DNA from: Candidatus Mycalebacterium zealandia | Lineage (GTDB): Bacteria > Desulfobacterota_D > UBA1144 > Nemesobacterales > Mycalebacteriaceae | Direction of reading: 5' to 3' | DNA: 64,000 bases | NCBI GenBank assembly: GCA_014075295.1 | Contig: CP046180.1 | Coordinates: 1 to 64,000 of the forward strand | Shown here: one piece after another, positions 15,900-22,842 of the stretch | Position numbering within the stretch: the stretch's first letter is position 1 | Layout: every line of letters begins with the position of its first letter | Notes under the pieces: model-generated | What the model was told of the DNA's origin: nothing | The model's database searches: none | What the model saw: only the letters and a program-made list of their open reading frames with translations | Made by a program: the position numbers and the translations under genes

Positions 15900-17102
15900 A
15901 TGAGTAAAACTCCGCCAGCATCCGCAGAGCCGGAATTGACCGCCATAGGAATAACGTGCGAGGGCGGAAGGTTCGCTTTGCCCGAAAAAGCCGCCGAAGT
16001 GGTGCGGAGAGCGAGCGTTTTTTCCGGCGGAAAAAGACATTTTGAAAAAGTCCGTGATTTGCTTCCCGAAGGCGCGCGGTGGATAGACATAGGCGGCGAC
16101 ATTGAAAAAACCCTGCGCGCCTACGATCGCCATCTGGACACCGGAGGCGGAACAATTGTTATTTTCGCGTCCGGCGACCCTCTTTTTTATGGAATCGGCT
16201 CCACGATAAAAAAACTGCGTCCGGAGCGCAAGTTAAAGGTTTTTCGCGCTCCGAACAGCATAGAAACTCTTTTGAGCAAGGCGGAAACCGTTTGTGAAAA
16301 CATCGCTTTTGCTTCGGTTCACGGGCGGGACTGGCATGAACTTGACGCGGCTTTAATAGCGGGAGGAAAATTCACGGGACTTCTTACGGACGCCGTGAAC
16401 TCGCCTGATTCCGCGGCGCAGCGAATGATTGAATACGGATTTGAAAACTACGGGTCCGTAACCGGGGAAAACCTCGGGGAAAAAGACGAAAAAATCCGCT
16501 CTCTCACGCTCAAAGAAACCGCACAAAGCGATTTCCGCCAGCCGTGCGCGGTGATAATTGAAAAAATCGCGGAGCCGGAGCGGAAGGAAAAACAGTTTGA
16601 AACGCTTCCGGACAGACCGGGAATGATAACAAAACAGCCGGCGCGGACGCGGGCTGTTGAGCGCCTTGAAGTTGAAAACCTTGAGCATTTATGGGACATC
16701 GGATTTTGCACGGGGTCGGTTTCAATTGAGGCGCGCCGCCGTAACCCGCGCGTGCGGGTTACGGCTTTTGAAAAAAATCCGCTTTGTGAAAAACTTATTG
16801 AAAAAAACTCCAAAAACTTTTCCGCGCCCGGAATAAAAGTCGTGATGGGCGATTTTTTTAAATCTTCGCCGGAAAAACTTCCCGCGCCGGATTCGGTTTT
16901 TATAGGCGGGCACGGCGGGCGGCTCGGAGAGATGATGGAGATTCTCGGAAAAATCACACGACCGGGCGGAAAAATTGTTCTCAACAGCGTTACGGAAGAA
17001 AGCGGAAAAACATTCCGCGCGCGCGCGGTGGAATCGGGGTTTAAATTTGAAGCGCGCGAAACCGCCGGAAATATTGAGATTTTAAGCGCGGTGAAAAAAT
17101 GA
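15900..17102 (+). CDS. cbiET: CbiE-CbiT fusion (precorrin-6Y C5,15-methyltransferase, decarboxylating; CobL type)
   Basis: This 400-residue protein joins the two enzymes that methylate C5 and C15 and decarboxylate the ring of (cobalt-)precorrin-7/6B. The CbiE part (about 1-225) has GGKRHFEKV, IFASGDPLFYGIGSTI and the uroporphyrin-methyltransferase fold. The CbiT part (about 230-400) opens with DRPGMITKQPARTRAVERLE, then LWDIGFCTGSVSIEA, where the usual G-A-G-T-G-S of the SAM site reads G-F-C-T-G-S. No clear ribosome site precedes ATG 15900, and TATATT at 15887-15892 could give a nearly leaderless transcript. It overlaps the next gene by 4 bp and opens cobalamin operon 1. Confidence 0.9.
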   Translation: MSKTPPASAEPELTAIGITCEGGRFALPEKAAEVVRRASVFSGGKRHFEKVRDLLPEGARWIDIGGDIEKTLRAYDRHLDTGGGTIVIFASGDPLFYGIGSTIKKLRPERKLKVFRAPNSIETLLSKAETVCENIAFASVHGRDWHELDAALIAGGKFTGLLTDAVNSPDSAAQRMIEYGFENYGSVTGENLGEKDEKIRSLTLKETAQSDFRQPCAVIIEKIAEPERKEKQFETLPDRPGMITKQPARTRAVERLEVENLEHLWDIGFCTGSVSIEARRRNPRVRVTAFEKNPLCEKLIEKNSKNFSAPGIKVVMGDFFKSSPEKLPAPDSVFIGGHGGRLGEMMEILGKITRPGGKIVLNSVTEESGKTFRARAVESGFKFEARETAGNIEILSAVKK

Positions 17103-19426
17103 AAAGAGTCGCAATAATCGCGGTTTCCGTGGCGGGGATAAAAATTGCCCGCGAAATTGCAAAAGAAATCGCGGAGGGAAAAACCGTTGCCGACATTGTT
17201 TCAACCCGAAAAGGCGCCGGGGTTAAAACCGTAAAATCAATTGGCGTTTTCACCGGGGAGAACTTCGAAAAATACGACGGGTTTATTTTTATAGGCGCGC
17301 TTGGAATTTGCGTCCGTTGTATCGCGCCGAACATAAAAAATAAAAAAACCGACCCGGCGGTCGTAAATGTTTCCGAAGATAAACTTTTCGCACAATCGGT
17401 TCTGTCGGGACATGAGGGGGGAGCCAACAAACTCGCGGAAAAAACGGCAAAAATTATCGGAGCCGAACCCGTTATTACAACGGCGACCGAAACACGGCCG
17501 AAATCCCTTTTTGTGGGGCTTGGAAGCCAGAAAGGCGTGGAGCCGGACGATTTTATAAAATCATTTGAAAAAGAGATGAAGGTGCGGGGCTTTTCGCTTT
17601 TTGAGGTTGCCGCGATTGCTTCGGCGAAAATAAAAAAGTCCGAACCCGCTTTCACCGCACTCTCGGAAAAACTTAAAATTCCCTTTCACGTTTACGACGA
17701 AAAATATCTGAAAAAAACCCCCAAGCCGAACCCGTCCGCGGTTGTGAAGAAAAAAACCGGAACGGACGGCGTTTGCGAGCCCGCCGCCATCGCGGTTTCG
17801 GGAACGAAAAAACTCATTGTTGAAAAAACAAAAATAACCCTGCCGTCCGGCAAAAAATACACGTTCGCGGTCGCGGAAAATCCGCGCCCGTCTCTTGTTG
17901 CGATAGTCGGCGCGGGACCCGGAGACCCGCGCCTTATAACAGTTGAGGGACGGGATTTGATACGGCGGGCGGATTTGATTCTTTACGCAGGAAGCCTCGT
18001 GCCGGAAAATCTGACAAAAGAGGCGAAACCCTCCGCCACAGTAAAGAACTCCGCCGTAATGACTCTGGAAACGCAAACAAAACTTATGGAAAAATTTTAC
18101 AAAAAAGGCGCGTTGATTGTCCGCCTTCATTCAGGCGACCCGTCAATTTACGGAGCAATCCGCGAGCAGATGGAAGTTCTGGACAGAAAAAAGATGGAAT
18201 ATGTGATTGTGCCGGGAGTTTCATCTTTTCAGGCGGCCGCCGCGCGGCTTAAAGCGGAATTTACCGCGCCTGAAATTTCGCAGTCAATAATTCTCACCAG
18301 AGGTGAAGGAAAAACCCCCATGCCGAAAGGCGAAAAACTTTCCGAAATGGCAAAGCACGGCGCGACTATGTGCGTTTTCCTGAGCGCGAAAATGGGACGG
18401 AAAGTGCAAAATCAACTGCTTGAATATTACAGCCCCGAAACTCCGGTTGCCGTTCTTTACCGCGCAACATGGGAAGACGAAAGGATTTGGCGCGGAGAAT
18501 TAAAGGATTTGGCGGACATAATCCGCGAAAATAAACTCACCCGAACCGTTTTGATTGTTGTCGGAGACGCACTTGCGAAAAGCGGCACGCGCTCGCGGTT
18601 ATATCACCCGCAGTGGCGGCATCTGTTCCGGGCGGGGGGGGGAAAGGAGTCGCGAACGCCGGACATTATCATCTTTGGCGGAACAACGGAGGGGAAAAAA
18701 GCGGCTGCGGCGCTGGACAAACAAAAAACGCGCTATTTTTATTCCACTAAAACAAAAACGGATTTTGAGCCGTCTGAGTTCTGCGAATACATACACGGTG
18801 ATTTGAACGACAAATCTCTGCCGCGATTTGTCAAAAAAAATAAAATAAAATTCATTGTAAACGCCGCGCATCCGTTTGCCCGCCATCTGCACGCGACCGT
18901 TTCGGAAATGTCGCGAAAAATGGAAATTCCCGTAATAAGATTTGAGAGAAAATATCCGCAAAGAATAAATCACCGGCTTGTCTGCTATTGCGAATGCTAT
19001 GCGGACGCGGTTGAAAAATTGAAAGACCGCAAAGGCGCGCGCCTGATTCTGAGCGGGGTTCAGACGCTTGAAGAATTAAAACCGCTCTGGGAAAACGGAC
19101 ACATTTGCTACGCCCGCATTCTGCCCCGTGAAAATTCGGTGAAACTCGCGGAAAAAGCGGGTTTTCCGAAAAATCGTCTTGTAACTGAATTGCCGCACCG
19201 CGATGTTAAAAAAGAAAAAATGTTCTTTGAAAAACTGAAAATAAAATCAATCGTAACAAAAGAAAGCGGGAACAGCGGGGGACAAAACGCCAAAATAAAA
19301 GCCGCCATTGAAACGGGCGCGAAAATCGCCGTTATACAACGCCCTGAAAAACCGCTTTTCAACCGCGTGGTTTCTTCGGAAAAAGATTTAATTCGCGCCG
19401 TGAGGGAAATTGAAAATGTGTCTTAG
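17099..19426 (+). CDS. CbiG-CbiF-CbiJ trifunctional cobalamin biosynthesis fusion
   Basis: The 775-residue protein carries three consecutive corrin-ring enzymes. Residues 1-260 are CbiG (cobalt-precorrin-5A hydrolase): FIGALGICVRCIAP, SGHEGGANKLAEK, then the C-terminal domain LFVGLGSQKGV. Residues about 264-515 are CbiF (cobalt-precorrin-4 C11-methyltransferase): VAIVGAGPGDPRLITVEG, ADLILYAGSLVPE, RLHSGDPSIYGAIREQM, VPGVSSFQAAAARL. Residues about 520-770 are CbiJ/CobK (precorrin-6A reductase): IIIFGGTTEGKKAAAAL, NAAHPFARHLHATV, PVIRFERKYP, KSIVTKESG. Each domain is full length. It overlaps cbiET by 4 bp and its tail overlaps the cbiD start. Domain calls are confident; simultaneous activity of all three is inferred. 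Confidence 0.9.
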   Translation: MKRVAIIAVSVAGIKIAREIAKEIAEGKTVADIVSTRKGAGVKTVKSIGVFTGENFEKYDGFIFIGALGICVRCIAPNIKNKKTDPAVVNVSEDKLFAQSVLSGHEGGANKLAEKTAKIIGAEPVITTATETRPKSLFVGLGSQKGVEPDDFIKSFEKEMKVRGFSLFEVAAIASAKIKKSEPAFTALSEKLKIPFHVYDEKYLKKTPKPNPSAVVKKKTGTDGVCEPAAIAVSGTKKLIVEKTKITLPSGKKYTFAVAENPRPSLVAIVGAGPGDPRLITVEGRDLIRRADLILYAGSLVPENLTKEAKPSATVKNSAVMTLETQTKLMEKFYKKGALIVRLHSGDPSIYGAIREQMEVLDRKKMEYVIVPGVSSFQAAAARLKAEFTAPEISQSIILTRGEGKTPMPKGEKLSEMAKHGATMCVFLSAKMGRKVQNQLLEYYSPETPVAVLYRATWEDERIWRGELKDLADIIRENKLTRTVLIVVGDALAKSGTRSRLYHPQWRHLFRAGGGKESRTPDIIIFGGTTEGKKAAAALDKQKTRYFYSTKTKTDFEPSEFCEYIHGDLNDKSLPRFVKKNKIKFIVNAAHPFARHLHATVSEMSRKMEIPVIRFERKYPQRINHRLVCYCECYADAVEKLKDRKGARLILSGVQTLEELKPLWENGHICYARILPRENSVKLAEKAGFPKNRLVTELPHRDVKKEKMFFEKLKIKSIVTKESGNSGGQNAKIKAAIETGAKIAVIQRPEKPLFNRVVSSEKDLIRAVREIENVS

Positions 19427-20522
19427 TCCGCCGCCTGAGAACCTGAAAGAAATGAAAACGGGACTGACCACGGGAGCGTGTGCGACCGCGTGCGCGAAAG
19501 CGGCGGTTATGAGCATATTTGAGAGAAAAAAAATAAAAGAAGTGAAAATTGAACTGCCCGGCGGAAAAAGGGCTAATTTCAAAATTAACGATTGCGAATA
19601 CGGAAAAAACAGCGCGTCCGCCACAACCGTTAAAAATTCGGGAGACGACCCTGATGTTACGCACGGCGCGTTAATTGGCGGCAAGGTTTCCCTCAACAGC
19701 ACGGGAGAAATCCGTTTTCTCAGGGGCAAGGGAGTGGGAACCGTAACTCTTCCGGGACTTGGAATAAAAGTGGGCGAACCGGCCATAAACAAAGTTCCGA
19801 GAAAAATGATTACCGAAGCGGTCGGCGGACTGCTTAAAAAAAACGGACGCGAAAATGCGGGAGCGGAAATAACGATTTTTGTGCCGGAAGGCGAAAAACT
19901 TGCCAAGAAAACCCTTAATTCACGGCTCGGCATTAAAGGCGGAATATCCATAATCGGCACAACGGGAATAGTGAGGCCGTTTTCAAGCGCGTCATACGTG
20001 GCAAGCATAATTCAGGCGGTCAAAATAGCGTCTAAAAACCAATGCGCCCATCTGGTCGCCTCATCGGGCGGAAGAAGTGAAAAGATTCTCCGCAAACAGT
20101 TCCCCGCTTTGCCTGACTACGCTTTCGTCCAATACGGCAACTGGATTGGCAGACTGCTTGACGCGGCGGAGAAGAACGGAATACAAGACCTGACCCTCGC
20201 CACAATGATTGGAAAGGCGGTGAAACTCGCAAGCGGGGATATGGATACTCACAGCGGAAAAGGTGAATGGAACAGGGAGTTGATGGCTGAAACGGCGAAA
20301 AAAGCGGGCTCGGATAAAAACGCGGCGGAAAAGATTAAAAAACTGAATATGGCGCGGCGTCTTGAAGAGATTTTCCCCGTCCGGGCGGGTGAGCCGTTCT
20401 ATTCCGAACTGCTTAAACAGTGCCGTAAACACTGCCGCAAACGGTTCGGCGGCGCTCTCACACTCGCCCTTGTGTCGGCGGACGGGAAAATTGTGTGGTA
20501 TCCTGAAAAACCAGATGTCTGA
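19416..20522 (+). CDS. cbiD: Cobalt-precorrin-5B C1-methyltransferase
   Basis: CbiD methylates C1 of the contracted ring in the cobalt-early pathway. The 368-residue protein has the family opening GLTTGACATACAKAAV, DDPDVTHGALI, the glycine-rich GKGVGTVTLPGLGIKVGEPA, INKVPRKMI, GGISIIGTTGIVRPFS, and the C-terminal MIGKAVKLASGDMDTHSGKG. GAGGGA lies 8 nt before ATG 19416; a TTG two codons earlier is possible. It overlaps the end of cbiGFJ by 11 bp and the start of the chelatase gene by 8 bp. Confidence 0.93.
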   Translation: MCLSPPPENLKEMKTGLTTGACATACAKAAVMSIFERKKIKEVKIELPGGKRANFKINDCEYGKNSASATTVKNSGDDPDVTHGALIGGKVSLNSTGEIRFLRGKGVGTVTLPGLGIKVGEPAINKVPRKMITEAVGGLLKKNGRENAGAEITIFVPEGEKLAKKTLNSRLGIKGGISIIGTTGIVRPFSSASYVASIIQAVKIASKNQCAHLVASSGGRSEKILRKQFPALPDYAFVQYGNWIGRLLDAAEKNGIQDLTLATMIGKAVKLASGDMDTHSGKGEWNRELMAETAKKAGSDKNAAEKIKKLNMARRLEEIFPVRAGEPFYSELLKQCRKHCRKRFGGALTLALVSADGKIVWYPEKPDV

Positions 20523-21438
20523 AAAAACGGCAAAAATCTTCCCTTTTTCGGCTATATGCGGGCAGAACGACCTTAAACTCGCGCTTATGCTCTGCGCTGT
20601 TGACGCGCAAATAGGCGGCGTTCTCGCGCGCGGCGAAAAGGGAACGGGAAAAACAACGACTGTCCGCGCCATCGGGGACATGCTTTCGGACTCTGATTTG
20701 AATTTCCCCGTAATCAATTTGCCCATAGGCGCGACTGAAGACAGGGTTCTTGGAGCGGTTGATCTGGAAAAACTGATAAATGAAAAGCGGCAAATCGTCC
20801 GTTCAGGGCTTCTTGAACAGGCGGACGGCGGAATACTTTACATAGATGAAGTCAACCTGCTTGACGACTATCTGACGGACATTCTGCTTGACGCCGCGGC
20901 GGCGGGCGAATACATGCTTGAACGGGACGGAATTTCCCAAAAAGTGAAGTCGCGCTTTCGCTTGGTCGGAACAATGAACGGCGAGGAAGGCGAACTCAGA
21001 CCCCAGCTTCTGGACAGATTCGGGCTTTGCGTTGAAATAAAATCCCCGGACGACCCGCAAACACGGCGGACGGTGGCGCGCAGAAGAATGGAGTTTGACT
21101 CCGACCCGAAGGGTTTTTGCGCGGATTTTGAAAAAGAACAGAAAAAACTGCGGAAAAAAATAATTAAAGCGGCGGAAAATCTGGACAATGTGGCAGTCGG
21201 AGAGGAAATTTTCGACAAAGCGTCCGAAATTGCCCTTTCAAGCGGCGCAGAGGGAATGAGAGCTGACATACTGATTGTAAAAGCGGCGCGCGCGCTTGCG
21301 GCTCTTGAAGGCAAAAATGAGACAAACGCGGACGATGTGGAAAAGGTCGCGCCTTTTGTTTTGCGACACCGTGCTAAAACTCCGGCGGATGAGGAAAAAA
21401 AAACTCCGAAAACTCCCAACCTGAAAACCGTGACTTAG
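20515..21438 (+). CDS. ChlI-like AAA+ metal-chelatase subunit (zero-frame product)
   Basis: This 307-residue AAA+ ATPase resembles BchI/ChlI of magnesium chelatase; in a cobalamin operon it most likely works in a cobaltochelatase. Walker A is GEKGTGKTTTVRA (about 38), followed by INLPIGATEDRVLGAVDLEK, Walker B GGILYIDEVNLLDDYLTDIL (about 104), the sensor RLVGTMNGEEGELRPQLLDR with arginine finger region, and the C-terminal helical lid to about residue 285. The frame then ends in a short lysine- and threonine-rich tail at 21438. ATG 20515 overlaps cbiD by 8 bp. Ribosomes slipping back 1 nt at 21396-21402 would fuse it to the VWA frame. Confidence 0.85.
   Translation: MSEKTAKIFPFSAICGQNDLKLALMLCAVDAQIGGVLARGEKGTGKTTTVRAIGDMLSDSDLNFPVINLPIGATEDRVLGAVDLEKLINEKRQIVRSGLLEQADGGILYIDEVNLLDDYLTDILLDAAAAGEYMLERDGISQKVKSRFRLVGTMNGEEGELRPQLLDRFGLCVEIKSPDDPQTRRTVARRRMEFDSDPKGFCADFEKEQKKLRKKIIKAAENLDNVAVGEEIFDKASEIALSSGAEGMRADILIVKAARALAALEGKNETNADDVEKVAPFVLRHRAKTPADEEKKTPKTPNLKTVT
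21396..21402 (+). promoter_or_regulatory. Candidate -1 ribosomal frameshift site, A_AAA_AAA
   Basis: Within a run of nine A (21395-21403) the zero-frame codons are GAA AAA AAA ACT, so the heptamer A_AAA_AAA is in exact register for simultaneous P- and A-site slippage. After a -1 shift translation continues AAC TCC GAA and remains open through the VWA domain to 22271, giving a fused product of about 585 residues, close to normal ChlD length. Purine-rich GGCGG (21384-21388) and GAGG (21391-21394) lie just upstream. The zero frame stops 33 nt past the slip site. A missing A from sequencing or mutation would also explain the arrangement. Confidence 0.65.
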
Positions 21439-21446
21439 ACCACGAC

Positions 21447-22271
21447 TTGGAAAGCGGCGCGGGCGCGGAAAAACACGAAAGAAAAGACGTTTCCGAATCC
21501 CTCTCCGATTACGGATGGTTTCCGAGAAATGAAAAACTGTTCACCGCGGACGGTGATTTTCACGCGGTGGAAATAGAAACCGACCCTCCGGCCGCGCAGC
21601 GCGGACGGGTTGATTCCGAAGAAATAAACGCCGCGGCGCGAAACGGAAAACAGAACGCGGACAAAACAGATGTTTATGAAACCGCGCGAAATTATGTAAT
21701 ACACGGAGAGTTTTCCAGAAAAAATAAAACGGAGCGGGGACGCGGAAATACCAAGGTTGTTTTCATTGTTGATTCAAGCGGTTCAATGGCGCTTGGAAAA
21801 CAAATTTCACACGCGAAAAAAATCATTGGTGAAACCGTCCGGAAAAACAAGGGGAATGTTATGGAGTTTTCGGGAGTGGCTCTTTATGAGGACGGCGCGC
21901 AGATTTTTTCGCCGCCCGCCGCAGACGCGGAAAAATTAATTTCCAACCTCACCGAACTTAAAACCGGAGGCAGAACAAACATGAGCGCGGGTATTGTGCT
22001 TGCGGGGAAAATACTGAAAAAATCACGGAGTGCGAAAAAGAATAATTCCGCGCTGTTCATATTCACGGACGGAAGAATTAATTCCTGTGAAACCGGAAAA
22101 GAGCCCTTTGAAGACAGTGTTAAAAAATTCAAAACAATTATCGGCGCGCGCGCGAAAACAACCGTGGTTGACACCGAAGCGAGTTTCGTAAAAATAGGCG
22201 CGGCGTTAAAATTCTCCGAAGCCATAGGCGCGAAATACACGCGAACGGGGAAAATGGAGGCTGTAAAATGA
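21447..22271 (+). CDS. ChlD-like VWA-domain chelatase subunit, likely made by frameshift fusion
   Basis: This frame encodes an acidic linker, a helical segment and a von Willebrand A domain: VVFIVDSSGSMALGK gives the D-x-S-x-S metal site, TGGRTNMSAG the threonine, and LFIFTDGRIN the aspartate, as in the C-terminal half of ChlD/BchD or CobT. On its own it would need TTG 21447, with no ribosome site; the frame is open back to 21393 with no other start codon. This supports expression as a -1 extension of the ChlI frame. It overlaps the adenosyltransferase gene by 4 bp. No CobN/ChlH large subunit is seen in the window. Confidence 0.8.
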   Translation: MESGAGAEKHERKDVSESLSDYGWFPRNEKLFTADGDFHAVEIETDPPAAQRGRVDSEEINAAARNGKQNADKTDVYETARNYVIHGEFSRKNKTERGRGNTKVVFIVDSSGSMALGKQISHAKKIIGETVRKNKGNVMEFSGVALYEDGAQIFSPPAADAEKLISNLTELKTGGRTNMSAGIVLAGKILKKSRSAKKNNSALFIFTDGRINSCETGKEPFEDSVKKFKTIIGARAKTTVVDTEASFVKIGAALKFSEAIGAKYTRTGKMEAVK

Positions 22272-22840
22272 AGATTTACACAAAAAAAGGAGACGCAGGA
22301 AAAACGGCGCTTTTCGGCGGAAGACGTGTTGACAAGGATGACACGCGGGTGGAGTGCTACGGAACACTTGACGAGGCAAATTCAACAATCGGGCTTTTGC
22401 GCTCCAAAATCGGAGAAAACCACCGGTGGCAGCCCGGACTGCATAAAATACAGAAAGACATGATGGATATGATGTCTCATCTGGCGCGCCCGTCGGATTC
22501 GCACAAAAAAAACACAAATCCCCTGCCGGTTGACGGCGCGGAATTTTGCGAAAAATGGGTGGATGAACTTGAAGAAAATATGTCGTCCCCTTCGGACTAT
22601 TTTCTGCTTCCCGGCGGAAATGAAATATCGGCTTTGTGCCACGTAGTAAGAACGCAGATAAGAAGAGGCGAGCGCAAACTTGCTTCTCTTATGAAACAGG
22701 ACGAAGTAAACCCCGCCATTGCCGCTTACATAAACCGCCTTTCAGATCTTTTTTTCACTATGGCGCGCGCCGAGATGGATGCCGCCGGAATGGCCGAGGA
22801 AAAATGGCAGCTTTTTCTCTACAAAAAGAAAAAGAGATAA
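22268..22840 (+). CDS. PduO-type cob(I)alamin adenosyltransferase
   Basis: This enzyme transfers the adenosyl group of ATP to cobalt, making adenosylcob(in)amide/cobalamin. The 190-residue trimeric-family protein has YTKKGDAGKTALFGGRRVDK at the N-terminus (ATP site), DTRVECYGTLDEANSTIG, FLLPGGNEISALCHVVRTQI and RRGERKL, in the order typical of PduO. It closes cobalamin operon 1, overlapping the VWA frame by 4 bp (ATGA), and is convergent with uvrD, only 2 bp away. Confidence 0.93.
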   Translation: MKIYTKKGDAGKTALFGGRRVDKDDTRVECYGTLDEANSTIGLLRSKIGENHRWQPGLHKIQKDMMDMMSHLARPSDSHKKNTNPLPVDGAEFCEKWVDELEENMSSPSDYFLLPGGNEISALCHVVRTQIRRGERKLASLMKQDEVNPAIAAYINRLSDLFFTMARAEMDAAGMAEEKWQLFLYKKKKR

Positions 22841-22842
22841 AA

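Noticed and set aside
15795-16133. Upstream extension of hemL
   Set aside because: It runs antisense through cbiET and lacks family similarity; a good start with GGGAG exists at 15794.
21396-21402. Simple sequencing error as the sole explanation for the split chlI/chlD
   Set aside because: Not ruled out, but the exact register of A_AAA_AAA and the -1 direction, matching proposed chlD frameshifting elsewhere, make a real site at least as likely.
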